Of a stretch of 64,000 bases of DNA, positions 10,780 through 23,800 are shown piece by piece. How positions within the stretch are numbered: the first letter of the stretch is position 1; every line of letters starts with the position of its first letter. The stretch comes from Laccaria trichodermophora (Eukaryota; Basidiomycota; Agaricomycetes; Agaricales; Hydnangiaceae): NCBI GenBank assembly GCA_018417955.1, contig JACTVC010000053.1, positions 81,501-145,500 of the forward strand. Direction: 5' to 3'. The notes under the pieces are model-generated. The model was not told the origin of the DNA, ran no database searches, and saw only the letters and a list, made by a program, of their open reading frames with translations. The translations under genes and the position numbers were made by a program.

Positions 10780-12722
10780 ATGGTTGGGTTCCACAACCTC
10801 ACCCCCCCTGGGTTTATGATCGACCTCCTTCACCTCTTGAAAAATCTTAGACACTTTGCACGCTACCCCACCGTCATTGAGGCCACAATCATCGGTGTTC
10901 TCGGGTATCTCGCCCTAACCCGTCTCTTGCGCTGGCGAAGATACAACGCCATCCACCGGGAATACATGAAGAAATATCAAGATGGGACCCTCACCCCAGA
11001 AGAGGCCCAACGCATCATTCTAGTATCGACTAGCTATGACATGCCATTGCTGCTGAACTATTCGCTGGCATTTGCCTTGTTCAAGACCTATGCGATTGTG
11101 AGAACAACTTTTTCTCTCTATCTGCGGGCGCTGATCATGGTGGCGTCACCAGCCATCGATATCGAAGTTACTGTCCGTGACTGGTGAATTCAAGTCGGCA
11201 GAGACGGTTTCTAAACGTTATGCGGATGTGTGTCTTTCTACCTGCTTTTCCGTGTCTCAAGTTGCTGAATAGCTACTTTTGGGACGTGCAGACTGAGATT
11301 CTGATTTGTTCGTGTTAACTACATCACTCTTCAGGTTACTCCCTCATCTTTCATATATAGCTACCTGGGTGGCCTGCCCGATTTCTGGCTTTTTAGATCC
11401 CAATTTCAAGTCGTCAGAGAATGGACCGCCCGCAGACGACCCGAGGGCTATGATCGCTCTTGCAAGAGTCAACTGGCTACACTCACGATACAAAATTGTG
11501 GGTTATCTTCATCTTCATTTCGTCAAGACTTATGAATTCCGTTCTTTTGTAGTCAAACGACAATTTTGTGTATACGTTGTGCTTGTTCGCTCTAGAACCT
11601 CCGGTGAGAGAGGTTGTTTGGCAAAGGCTGCGTAATGGCCGCATCTGATCTGTCTGCTTACCTAGCGATGGGCAGAGCGTTATGGATGGCGGAAGCTCTC
11701 CCCCATGGAGTGTGAGGCGTTTTACGTCTTTTGGGCTGAAATAGGGAGAAGGATGAATATGCGAGACATCCCCGAGTCTCGGGAGGCAATGATAGAATGG
11801 AGTCGGGTGTGTCCTCTTTAGTCTTGATATCCTATTGTGTATCTCATTCTCCTCTGCAGGACTACGAGGTGAAGAATGTGATTCCAGCTGAGACCAACAA
11901 AGAGGTTGCAGAGTATACCATGGCGGAGCTTCTCTCTGCTGTTCCGATACGTTTCGGTCTCCGGAGTTTTGCTGTAAGGGTGGCGCTTTGTTTGCTTGAA
12001 GACAGGGTGAGGGTTGGGATGATGTACGTCTTCCCTCAGACTGCCTGACGTTCTCCTGTTCAATACTCCACCCAGGCAACCTGCTCAGCCGTGGTTCTTC
12101 CACGCATTAACGCGTGGCGTCATGGCAATGAATTGGACTGCACAACGCTGGTTCCTCCTTCCCAGGATATACCCCTCTTTTCCAGTTAAGATTGATCTAC
12201 CCAAGCCAACCGGGGAGAGGTGTCCAAAACTGCATCCAAACAAGTGAGATCGATTCCTTGTAAGGCTGCGGCCGCTGATGATCGCGATAGATGGCAATAT
12301 CGTCCTTGGTACAGACCGGAGAGCACCGGTTTGGGCTACCTTCAGAATAAGTTTCTGGTGGCCATTGGCTGGCATAGCGAGATGCCAGGACCTCAGTAGG
12401 TCTTTGTTTCGTTTGTTGAATGGGTGTGGCTAATGGTATGGTGTAGCTTGAAGAGCTCAGGCTATCGTTTGGAGGAAATGGTACGTTCGTTTCGCCTTTG
12501 TGGCTTCCTTGCTCAATCCTCTCTTATCCCGATAGGGCCCTGCTAATTTTGAAAATTGTGCGTTTCCTCGTACTACCTCCTCTGCTTCAGAAGCTTACTG
12601 GATTTATGATTCCGACAGCTGCGCATGAGGAAGTCATGCAGAAGGCTGCTGAACTTCAGGGTTGCCTCGTCGCTGGGCCCTGGTCGTTGGAAGGACGTCG
12701 TGGTGATGAGCCTTCCCGTTGA
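10780..12722 (+). CDS. ER-bound oxygenase of the mpaB / rubber-oxygenase family (DUF2236), 444 aa in 12 exons
   Basis: This is predicted to be a membrane-anchored, haem-type oxygenase. Named relatives are MpaB of mycophenolic acid biosynthesis (oxidative side-chain cleavage) and latex-clearing proteins. Exons are 10780-11097, 11153-11227, 11292-11307, 11361-11497, 11553-11603, 11666-11806, 11860-12023, 12076-12243, 12291-12395, 12447-12480, 12536-12557 and 12619-12722 (1335 nt). Features in order are an N-terminal membrane helix (ATIIGVLGYLALTRLLRWRR, about residues 36-55), the family block YNAIHREYMKKYQDGTLTPE, the TYDMP-like SYDMPLLLN, RVNWLHSRYKIS with the conserved His, LFALEPPRWAERYGWR, EYTMAELLSAVPIRFG, and C-terminal LQGCLVAGPWSLEGRRGDE. 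No biosynthetic cluster partners are visible nearby, so a specific metabolite cannot be proposed. Confidence 0.88.
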
Positions 12723-13368
12723 GCATTAGCGACATTGTGGTTATTGTGATTTCCTGTGGACGGCAGTGGATTAAATTCGAAGTTCTTATCATTTACAGTA
12801 CTTCGAGATCTAACTGGAATGAATATTGTTCTGTTTGCATCCTTGAGACTGCCGTTATTCATACAAATAATATTGGCTCGACCTTTGAGGCATCAAGATG
12901 AACATGCAACACGGCTACATGAGGTTTGTCGATAATTTTAGGTGCCTCGTTATCGCAACTCGCTACAATATTGCACACCACGATATCGTCATTCCTGCAT
13001 CAAATCGAAGAGGCAGGCCAGAAGATTATTACAAAGGGCAGGTCGGCTCGGCATCTCCGCCTTGGTATGACGAAGTAGCCAGGTACTGGATGGGGCGAAA
13101 GTGTGTAGCGACATAACTCTCCTCTTCAGTTCATACAGCTCCTGGGCCCAAGTGGGCCGAAATAGCATGTAGGCAGTATATAACGAAGTTTTAACGGAAC
13201 CACCAAGAGCTGAAGACACGAGAGACCAAACATGAGCATTGAACAAAAAGGCCAAAAGTCGAAATAAAACCCACCTTTCCTACCAGCACCTCCCTCCTTC
13301 TTTAAACCTCCCTCTTCTTCCTCTCTTCCTCCCTCACGAGTCTCGACATCCCAGAACAAATCCCCTTG
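12723..13368. other. Intergenic, low-complexity at the end
   Basis: No gene was found. A small open frame at 12898-13116 has no signature. A CT-rich run lies at about 13280-13345. Confidence 0.4.
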
Positions 13369-14560
13369 TTACACAGCTTCATGCACATGGCCGGGACACA
13401 TCAGTTGGCCGCCTGTCGGGTCGTGGTTCGTCCGTCCAAAGTTGGCTTGGTCTTCTTGCCCCCGGCCTCCTTGTCCCAAGTTGGTCTCCGCCACTGGCGC
13501 CCGCATACCGGCCCCACAAGTTGTCTCCTCCCACCGCACGACGTACGCCAACTGCACCTCCAACCCCGTAAGATCGTCCTCGTTCTCGATAGGGTAGACC
13601 GTACAGGTGCTTTTCTTGGCTTGGGAAAGGAAGATCATGACGTCGCCGTTCAATTGGGTTGGCTTTGGTGTTGGTTGGAGTGAAAGTAGTTGAGGGTTGG
13701 GAGGTCCATCGGGAGTCGTTAGGCGTGACGGCGACTCTGGGGGGAGTGGGTGTGGTTGTGTTGGGTCCGGAGTAGCAGGTGTGTTCGGCTTGCCAGGACC
13801 TGGTTTGACCCCTTCAAAGTTGACGTACCTCGTTAGAACCAATCAAGTTCGAGAAAGCGAGACTCACAAACGTTACCAGAAGTAGGCGGAATAGGCCCCC
13901 CAAGTCAACTTGGGTGAGGTGTTGGGTTTACTACCTGGAAGAACACACATTCGCATTCTTCTACCGCCACCACTGCTAATCGCACTGGGCATCAGGTTTT
14001 TCCCTATGTAACGCCATCAGCCCTCCAACGCATCTCTTTAAAACGAAAAATGTGAAAGAAAAAAGACTCACATGCCAATCTAGGCGGGGTCTTCATACCC
14101 GCATTCACACACGCACCCGTAAGTGCCTTGTACGTATTAACCGACGGTCCATTCTTGGTGTCGACCCACGTAGACGACCAACGACGGGAGTGGGTAGTTT
14201 AGTCGGGAAAGGTTTGACTTTGACGGGGAAGAGGCTGACCGAGAAGTTTGATGGTCTTGTCTTTGGGGCACCAGTGTGTGGTTGGGTAGGGTTTGTGGGT
14301 TACGCTGGGGTTGGTAGAAGTATAGCTGAGCGGGAAGAGAAAAGGATTGAGGAATCAATTAATCAAGTATCACAAATTGATTACAAATCGACTTATCCAC
14401 AAGAGACTAGGAATCAAACGTACTCACCCGTTATTTCAATCTCGACTCCAGGTAAATGAACACATGGGTCGCAACGCCCACTTGAAAAGCTTTTGCAGCC
14501 TGATTTGCTGCATGGGATTGGAGGGAAATTTCGTCCATGTTAAACAGAACGGCTTTTATT
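13369..14560 (-). pseudogene. Unresolved minus-strand locus, perhaps a Cys-rich, Pro-linker protein gene or its remnant
   Basis: Several minus-strand segments read as protein but I could not splice them into one model. The upstream segment (about 14530-14440) gives NFPPIPCSKSGCKSF then GRCDPCVHLPGVEIEITG and ends at a GTGAGT donor. A middle segment (about 14305-14130) gives THKPYPTTHWCPKDKTIKLL and, in another frame, NGPSVNTYKALTGACVNAG. The downstream segment (13842-13369) gives VNFEGVKPGPGKPNTP, a Pro/Thr-rich linker, and TVYPIENEDDLTGLEVQLAY. The Cys-rich part plus Pro/Thr linker suggests an extracellular modular protein. Missing intact borders may mean decay or my failure to find short introns. 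I do not recognise the family. Confidence 0.25.
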
Positions 14561-14664
14561 TTGGTATGTACTTCCGGCGTCTCATGATCAGCCGTCGAAC
14601 AAACGTTCACACCATATCTAGACGCCTACAAGTTGCTTCTACCTACACGTTGCTTGCTACCAAC

Positions 14665-17600
14665 ATGCAAGGCCCCTCGGAACAGCGAAATTCCATCTGC
14701 CGTAAGCTGAAGGATGGATTCAACAAGTTCAAAGCGAGGCGCAGTCGAACGCCTGGTCTTTCGGCTCAACGGGAGTCGCCGCAAACGGGAGGTGAAGCAG
14801 ACGTTTGTAAGCGCCTTCGTCTCTTGATTGCCAGCAAGGGCTGATGAGCGAAACCAATACCCAGCGAGATCGCGGTCCAACCCAGAGAATACAATTACGC
14901 CTATCGATAATGGTGGAGATTCATTGGTGGGAAGTGGCGTAGCTGCGATCAGTGAGTGTTTCCATCCCAAAAGCCGCCAACGATCCATGAACAGGCAAAT
15001 ATACAGCGGGGTCCAACCCAGAGAATACAGTTACGCCTATCGATAATGGTGAAGATTCATTGGTGAGAAGTGGCGTAGCTGCGATCTGTGAGTTTTTCCA
15101 TCCCAAAAGCCGCCAACGATTCATGAACAGGCAAATATACAGCGGGGTCCAACCCAGAGAATACAGTTACGCCTATCGATAATGGTGAAGATTCATTGGT
15201 GAGAAGTGGCGTAGCTGCGATCAGTGAGTGTTTCCATCCCAAAAGCCTCCAGCGATCCATGAACAGGCAAACGTACAGCGGATGCACAGTCTAAGAGGAC
15301 TGGGGTGCGATTATCCGTTCTGACTTTGATACATCAACTCACAGCCCATGCAGACGAATCCTACGATTGAGTGGAAAGATTGGAACATCGACGGCGACGC
15401 TATCAATCAGCTCCGTAAATGGGGAGGTGATCACGAAAATTCCAAATGGTTAAAACTTGCGGAAAAGATCGATCAGTCGTTGAAATCAAAGACTCTCGAT
15501 GCGCTCAAAGGCTTCGTCCCCGACAGCCCTTTCCCTGCGAGAACCCTCGTTAAAGCATTGCTCAATCTGGTTGAGCTCGGCATCGTGCGCCATTTTGTCA
15601 GGCTCATTCCATCCCGCTGACACATTCAATTAGAGTATCCCGCTTATTCAAAAGAAAGTATCTGAATTTGCGAAGGCAGTGATCGAGTACATTAGCACTC
15701 TTATCGTGGTTGCTGATGAGGAGCCGTCGGTAAAAGAAGATCTCAAGACGATTTGGTGAGTTTCGCTGAATCATCCCTGATATCTACCATGCTTACGCAT
15801 GGTTAGTGCGGCGGTGAACGAGATTTGCCGATGGGCAAAGGAGCGTGTTGTAGGTTTATCTTTCTTTTGTCTAACCATTGATTTTGAACTCGGGCAGTCG
15901 AAGAAGTCGTTAGAAGATGATTTGGGGGACTGGGAGTCAAAGTTCACGAGCGCGAAAGAGAAATTCCTGGTACGGCGACATTTGCCGGTGTGCGACAATT
16001 TCTGAATTGGTTCCTTCCAGGCAATAGCCGTCACAAAAATTCGGGTGAAACAGGAGATTGACGGTCGTTTGGTACATTTGCTTGTTGCTGATCAAGGATG
16101 CCGCTTATTGATTCCACCCAAGGCCTCCATCGAAAAGAAGCTCGCCAGCCATATTGCTGCAAAGTACGAACATACAGATCAGAGCAAGAGTCTTTGCGCC
16201 AAAGGCACTCGTGTGGAACTCCTCAAATATATAGAGCAATGGCTATTACCGCAGCCTTCTAACGCTGAGCGTATCTTCTGGGTTACGGGTATCCCAGGCA
16301 GTGGAAAATCAACGCTTTCTGCCACCATTGTTGAGAATCTTCGTAAGAACGGCACTCCCGTCTCTGCTCAGTATTTTATCTCTCGAAACATTCCCGAAAC
16401 GATTGATGAAGATAAAATCATCCCCACGATCGCGCGGCAGCTTGCCATATCCTCTCCGACAGCCGCTCGCGTTCTTGAGAAGGCCCTGAAGACTGGGTAT
16501 CCTGCGACGCGGGCCGAGCAAGTAACTTCTCTTCTGTTAGACCCGATCCGAGAACTCTCTAATTCACGCGATGTGGTCGTGATTCTCATTGATGCCCTGG
16601 ACGAGTTGGAAGATGCGGCTAGGAGCGTCATCGACATCCTTTCCCACATTGCTCCGATGGACTGTGATCTTCCAAACAACCTTAGATTCGTCATCACCTC
16701 GCGTCCAGAGCACTGGGCAGATGTCTCCAGGTCCAAAAAGCTCGAACAGGCGGTGTTCAAGCGATATTCGCTGGAGACAGAGTCATCTGTCCATGAAGTG
16801 CACAATTTTATTGTTGCTAGGATGAAGGAAATTACACCAGATGAGCCGGATTGGTATGGTTGGCCGGATCCTGACCAATTGCAGAGGCTATCCGACAAAG
16901 CAAACGGTCTCTTCCACTACGCCGCAACCGCTCTTCACTGGATTGAACGGCGGATTGTCGAGGATGGAACGTCGTGTCGAAAGACTGTCTTTGAGCAATT
17001 TAGCAAGGTCGGCGTCAAAGAGGTCGAAGCTCTGTACAAAATCATCTTGACATCATGGGACGACATGTATAAGACTACAGAAGACAACGGCAGGCGTGCT
17101 GCCCGGCTAGTTAACTTTCAGCATGTTATGGGAACCATCCTCATGCTTCGAAAGCCATTGCTCATTAAAGAAATTGTTGCGCTACTTTCTGATATATCCG
17201 AAGACGAGTTCGACGTCAGGAGCTTCCTTCGGCGGATGGGCAGTGTTTTGATTCCAGGGACCACTACGTCGTTTGATGACGCTACGCCACAGATGCACAG
17301 ATCTTTTCGTGACTATATCATGAGCGAGCGTGCACCAGATGGATTTCGCATCCTGAGCGAGGAGGATACGCACTTTAAGATTGCGAGGAGCGCCTTAGAC
17401 AATATTGTGAAAGCGGGGAGCAACGGTGGTAATGTCAACGAGTATGCTGTCACCTATTGGCATGAACACTTGCGGAAAGGCGGAGCGAAATGTGATGATG
17501 AGAGGATGTGGACGCTGGTGGGTGAAATGGTGAATGAGGGGGTCGTCGGCGTGTGGACGAGAAATTGGGAATGGGAAAGAGTGTTCAGGTCTGTGGCCAG

Positions 17601-17700
17601 AACTGGGTGGGAGCTGTTGAAGGTGAGGCAGAAGCAGGGAGAGAGACACCTGAGTGATGACTTGTATGGCAGCAAAAGACGGATGAGCGAAAGGTGGTGA
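14665..17700 (+). CDS. NACHT-domain STAND NTPase (fungal NLR-like), 874 aa in nine exons
   Basis: This is a cytosolic signal-transducing P-loop NTPase of the kind fungi use in non-self recognition and programmed cell death. Exons are 14665-14791, 14835-14951, 14995-15087, 15131-15223, 15267-15304, 15345-15584, 15634-15755, 15807-15849, 15898-15969 and 16021-17700. They total 2625 nt, all at GT...AG borders. Residues 1-156 are basic then repetitive, including tandem PENTVTPIDNGEDSLVRSG units from duplicated exons. A helical region follows (WKDWNIDGDAINQLRKW onward). The NACHT core has Walker A GIPGSGKST at about residues 405-413, Walker B VVVILIDALDEL at about 500-510, and sensor-like LRFVITSRPEHW. 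MHRSFRDYI at about 740 is typical of the winged-helix region. No WD40, ankyrin or TPR repeats follow, so the usual ligand-binding C-terminus is absent. A satellite array begins 155 bp after the stop. Confidence 0.85.
14875..15282 (+). repeat. 136-bp exon+intron unit tandemly triplicated inside the NACHT gene
   Basis: Three consecutive 136-bp copies start at 14875, 15011 and 15147. Each carries coding sequence, a 43-nt intron (14952-14994, 15088-15130, 15224-15266) and the start of the next exon. The internal duplicated exons are exactly 93 nt, so each copy adds 31 residues in frame with phase-1 borders. Copies differ by only a few substitutions, indicating recent duplication. Confidence 0.92.
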
Positions 17701-17854
17701 AGATGAGTGACATGTTGGTGAAAATAAAGGTATGCAATTGGCAGCAGAATGGCAAACATCGCGCTGTCAGCCTAATGATGCATTTTTCCCTTTGCATGCT
17801 TGTGTTAAACACCTGCCCTGTCCACATACAATCCTGTCCGTCATGTTATTGTCT
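17701..17854. other. Short spacer between NACHT gene and satellite
   Basis: No repeat unit or gene was recognised. It presumably contains the 3' UTR of the NACHT gene. Confidence 0.4.
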
Positions 17855-20800
17855 CTAGTTGGTGAGTGCTTTCATCGTCATGCATCCGCATACTCACATC
17901 CCCCTTTGTTTCTTCGTGTCTAGATGGTGGGTGCATTCTTTCTACTGCATCATTGTTCACCGTACTCAGACTACCCCTTGTCTCCTCGTCACTAGAGAGT
18001 GCGTGCATTAGTCCTCCCTCATATGTCTTTGCCATTCTCAAACCCCTCTTTGTGTCCTCATCTCTAGGATGTGCGTGCTTTCATCCTCCCCCATCTGTGT
18101 TCAATGTACTCAGACCACCCTTTGTCTCCTCATCTCTAGGATGTGTGTGCATTCATGCTGCCCCACTGCTGTGTTATGTACTCAGACCACCCTTTGTCTC
18201 CTCATTTCTAGGGTGTACGTGCTTTCATCCTCCCACATCTGTGTTCAATGTACTCAGACAACTGTTTGTCTCCTCATTTCTAGTTGGTGCATGCTTTCAT
18301 CCTCCCCAATCTGTGTTCAATGTACTCAGACCACTCTTTGTCTCCTCATCTCTAGAATGTGTGTGCTTGCATCCTCCCCCAGCTATGTTCAATGTACTCA
18401 CCACCCTTGTTTTCCTCATTTCTAGGATGTGCATGCTTTCATCCTCCCATATCTGTGTTCAATGTACTCACCACCCCTTTTCTCCTTATTTCTAGGATGT
18501 GTGTGCTTTTATCCTCCCCCATCTGTGTTCAATGTACTCAGAGCACTCTTTGTCTCATCATTTCTAGTTGGTGTGTGCTTTCATCCTCCCCCATCTCTGA
18601 TGTACTCAGAGCACCCTTTGTCTTCTCATTTCTAGTTGGTGCGGGCTTTCATATCCCCCCATCTGTGTTCAATGTACTCAAACCACCCTTTGTCTCCTCA
18701 TTTCTAGGATGTGCGTGCTTTGAGCCCCCCCCATTTCTGTTCAATGTACTCAGACCACTGTTTCTCTCCTCATCTCCAGCATGTGTGTGCTTTCACCTGC
18801 CGCATCTGTGTTCAATGTACTCAGAGCACTGTTTGTTTCCTCATATCTAGTTGGTGAGGGTTGTCACCCTCCCCAATCTGTGTTCAATGTACTCACCACC
18901 CTTTTGCTCCTCATTTCTAGTTGGTGCATGCTTTCATCCTCCCCCATCTGTATTTGATGTACTCAGACCACTCTTTGTCTCCTCATTTCTAGAATGTGTG
19001 TGGTTTCATCCTCCCACATCTGTGTTCAATGTACTCAGACCGTCCTTTGTCTCCTCATCTCTAGGATGTGTGTGCTTTCATCCTCCCCCATTTGTGTTCA
19101 ATATACTCAGACCACCCTTTGTCTCCTCGTTTCTAGATGGTGTGTGCTTTCATCCTCCCTCATCTGTGTTTGATGTACTCAGACCACTTGTTGTCTCCTC
19201 ATTTCTAGAATGTGCATGCTTTCATCCTCCCCCATCTGTATTCAATGTACTGAGAGCACCCTTTGTCTCCTCATTTCTAGTTGGTGTGTGCTTTCATCCT
19301 CCCCCATCTGTGTTTGATGTACTCAGAGGACCCTCTGTCTCCTCATTTCTAGTTTGTGTGTGCTTTCATCCTTCCCCATTTGTGTTCAATGTCCTCAGAC
19401 CACCCTTTGCCTCCTCATCTCTAGGATGTGCATGGTTTCATCCTCCCCCATTTGTGTTCAATGTATTCACCACCCTTTTTCTCATTTCTAGTCAGTGCGT
19501 GCTTTCATCCTCCCCCTTCTGTGTTCAATATACTCACCACCCTTTTTCTCCTCATTTCTAGTTGGTGCATGCTTTCCCATCTGTGTTTGATGTACTCACC
19601 ACCCATTGTCTCCTCATCTCTAGGATGTGTGTGCTTTCATCCTCCACCATCTGTGCTCCATGTACTCAGACCACCCTTTGTCTCCTCATCTCTAGGATGT
19701 GTGTGCTTTCATCCTCCCTCATCTGTGTTCAATGTACTCAGAACACCTTTTGTCTCCTGATCTCTAGGATGTATGTCCTTTCATCCTCCCCCATCAGTGT
19801 TCAATGTACTCACCACCCTTTTTCTTGTCATTTCTAGTTGGTGTGTGCTTTCATCCTCCCTCATCTGTCTTCAGTGTACTGAGACTACTCTTTCTTGCTT
19901 CATTTCTAGCATGTGTGTGCTTTCATCCTCCCCCATCTGTGTTCAATGTACTCAGATCACTGTTTGTCTCCTTATTTCTAGAATGTGAATGCTTTTATCC
20001 TCCCCAATCTGTGTTCAATGTACTCATGACTGTTTTTTGCCTCATTTCTAGTTGGTGTGTGCTTTCATCCTCCCCCATCTGTGTTCAATGTACTCAGACA
20101 ATGGTTTCTCTCCTCATCTCTAGGATGTGTGTGCTTTCATCCTCCCCCATCTGTATTCAATGTACTCACCACCCTTCTTCTCCTCATTTTTAGTTGGTGT
20201 GTGCCTTCCCATCAGTGTTTGATGTACTCAGACCACCCTTTGTCTCCTCATCTCTAGGATGTGTGTGCTTTCATCCTCCCCTTTCTGTGTTCAATGTACT
20301 CACCACCCTTTTTCTCCTCATTTCCAGTTGGTGTGTGCTTTCCCATCTGTGCTTGATGTACTCACCACCCTTGTCTCCCCATCTCTAGGATGTGTGTGCT
20401 TTCATCTTATCCCTGTCTGTGTTCCATGTACTCAGACCATTGTTTGTCTCCTTATTTCTAGAATGTGTGTGCTTTCATCCTCCCCAATCTGTGTTCAATG
20501 TGCTCACCCCCCATTGTCTCCATATTTCTAGTTGGTGTGTGCTTTCATCATCCCCCATCTGTGTTCAATGTACTCAGACCATCCTTTGTCTTCTCATTTC
20601 TAGTTGGTGCATGCTTTCATCCTCCCCCATCTCTGTTCAATGTACTCAGATCACTGTTTGTCTCCTTATTTCCAGAATGTCTGTCCTTTCATCCTCCCCA
20701 ATCTGTGTTCAATGTACTCATGACCATTTTTCTCCTCATTTCTAGTTGGTGTGTGCTTTCATCCTCCCACATCTGTGTTCAATGTATTCAGACCACCCTG

Positions 20801-23800
20801 TGTCTCCTTATCTCCAGGATGTGCATGCTATCATCCTCCCATATTTGTGTTCAATGTATTCACCACCCTTTTTCTCCTCATTTCTAGTTGGTGTGTGCCT
20901 TCCCATCTGTGTTTGATGTACTCACCACCCTTTGTCCCCTCATCTCTAGGATGTGTGTGCTTTCTACCCCCATCTGTGGTCCATGTACTCAGACCACTGT
21001 TTGTCTCCTTATTTCTAGAATGTGTGTGCTTTCATCCTCCCCAATCTGTGTTCAGGTACTCAAGACCATTTTTCTAATCATTTCTAGTTGGTATGTGCTT
21101 TCATCCTTCCCCATCTGTGTTTGACATGCTCTGACCACCCTTGATGTCCTCATCCATAGCATGTGTGTGCTTTCATCCTCACCCATCTGTGTTCAATCTA
21201 CACTGAACACTGTTTGTCTCCTTATTTCTAGAATGTGTGTCCTTTCATTCTCCCCCATCTCTGTTCAATGTACTCATGACTGTTTTTCTCCTCATTTCTA
21301 GGTGGTGTGTGCTTTCATCCTCCCCCATCTGTGTTTAATGTACTCAGGCCACCCTTTGTCTCCTCATCTCTAGGATGTGTGTGCTTTCATCCTCCCCATT
21401 TGTGTTCAATGTACTCACCACCCTTTTTCTCCTCAGTTGGTCTGTACTTTCCCATCTGTGTTTGATGTACTCACCACCCTTTGTCTTGTCATCTCTAGGA
21501 TGTGTGTGCTGTCATCCTCCCCAATCTGTGTTCAATGTACTTAGACCACTGTTTGTCTCCTTATTTCTAGAATGTGTGTGCTTTCATCCTCCCCCATCAG
21601 TGTTCAATGTACTCACCACCCTTTTTCCCCTCATTTCTAGTTGGTGTGTGCTTTCATCCTCCCCCATCCATGTTCAATGTACTCAGACCACCCTTTGTGT
21701 CCTCCTCATCACTAGGATGTGTGTGCTTTCATCCTCCCCCATCTCTGTTTGATGTACTCAGACCACCTTTTGTTGTGTCATCTCTAGGATGTGTGTGCTG
21801 TCATCCTCCGCCATCTGTGTTCAATGTACTCAGACAACTGTTTGTCTCCTTATTTCTAGAATGTGCCTGCTTTCATCTTCCCCCATCTGTGTTCAATGTA
21901 CTCACCACCCTTCTTCTCCTCATTTCTAGTTGGTGTGTGCCTTCTCATCTGTGTTTGATGTACTCAGACCACGCTTTGCCTCCTCATTTCTAGGCTGTGT
22001 GTGCTTTCATCCTCCTCCATCTGTGTTCAATGTACTGAGACCACTATTTGTCCACTTATTTCTAGAATGTATGTGGTTTCATCCTCCCCCATTTGTGTTC
22101 AATATACTCAGACCACCCTTTGTCTCCTCGTTTCTAGATGGTGTGTGCTTTCATCCTCCCTCATCTGTGTTTGATGTACTCAGACCACTTGTTGTCTCCT
22201 TATTTCTAGAATGTGTGTGCCTCCATCCTCCCCAATCTGTATTCAATGTACTCACCACCTGTTTTCTCCTTATTTCTAGTTGGTGTGTGCTTTCATCCTC
22301 CCCCATCTTTGTTCAATGTACTCAGACCATGGTTTGTCTCCTCATCTATAGGATGTGTGTGCTTTCATCCTCTCCCATCTGTGTTCAATGTACTCAGACA
22401 ACTGTTTGTCTCCCTCTTTTTAGAATGTGCGTGCTTTCATCCTCCCCCATCTGTGTTCAATGTACAGACAACCCTTTTGCTCCTCATTTCTAGTTGGTGT
22501 GTGCTTTCATCCTCCCCCATCTGTGTTCACTGTACTCAGACCACCCTTTGTCTCATTTCTAGTTGGTGTGTGCTTTCATCCTCCCCCATCTGTGTTGCAT
22601 GTACTCAGACCACCCATGATGTTCTTATTGCTAGCATGTGTGTGCTTTCATCCTCCCCCATCTCTGTTCAATGTACTCAGATCACTGTTTGTCTCCTTAT
22701 TTCTAGGATGTGTGTGCTTACATCCTCCCCAATCTATGTTCAATGTACTCACTACCCTTTTTCTCCATATTTCTAGTTGGTGTGTGCTTTCATCCTCCCC
22801 CATTTGTGTTCAATGTACTCACACCACAGTTTGTTTCCTCATCTCTAGGATGTGTGTGCTTTCATCCTCCACCATCTGTGTTCAATGTACTCATGACCAT
22901 CTTTTCTCCTCATTTCCAGTTGGTGTGCTTTCATCCTCCCCTATCTGTGTTCAATGTACCCAGACAATGGTTTCTCTCATCTCTAGGATGTGTGTGCTTT
23001 CATCCTCCTCAATCTGTGTTCAATGTAGTCACAACACCTTTTCTCCTCCTTTCTAGAATGTGTGTGCTTTCATCTTCCCCCCTCAGTGTTCAATGTACTC
23101 AGACCACCCTTTGTCTACTCATTTCTAGTTGGTCTGTGCTTCCATCCTCTCCCATCTCTGTTCAATGTACTCAGACTACCCTTTGTCTCCTCATCTCTAG
23201 GATGTGTGTGCTTTCATCCTCCCCAATCTGTGTTCAATGTACTCAGACCACTGTTTGTCTCCTTATTTCTAGAATGTGCATGCTGTCATCCTCCCCTATT
23301 TTTGTTCAATGTACTCACAACCCTTTTTCCCCTTATTTCTAGTTGGTGTGTGCTTTTATTCTCCTGCATCTGTGTTCAATCTACTTAGACCACTGCATGT
23401 CTCCTTATTTCCAGCCTGTGTGTGCTTTCATCCTGCCCCATCCCTGTGTTATGTACTCAGATGACCCTTTGTCTCCTCATTTCTAGTTGGTGCATGCTTT
23501 CATCCTCCTCCATATCTGTTCAATGTACTCAGACCACCCTTTGTCTCCTCATCTCTAGGATGTGTGTACTTTCATCCTCCCCAATCTGTATTCAATGTAC
23601 TCAGACCACAGTTTGTCTCCTTATTTGTAGAATGTGTGTGCTTTCATCCTCCCCCATCTCTGTTCAATGTACTTACCATCCTTTTGCTCCTCATTTCCAG
23701 TTGGTGTGTGCTTTCATCCTCCTCTATTTGTGTTTTATGTACTCAGACCACCCTTTGTCTCCTAATCTCTAGGATGTGCGTGCTTTCATCCTTCCCCATC

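Noticed and set aside
14807..14834. 28-nt intron starting at GTAAGC in the NACHT gene
   Set aside because: It is too short for splicing. A donor at 14792 gives a 43-nt intron identical in length to the three duplicated introns and keeps the frame.
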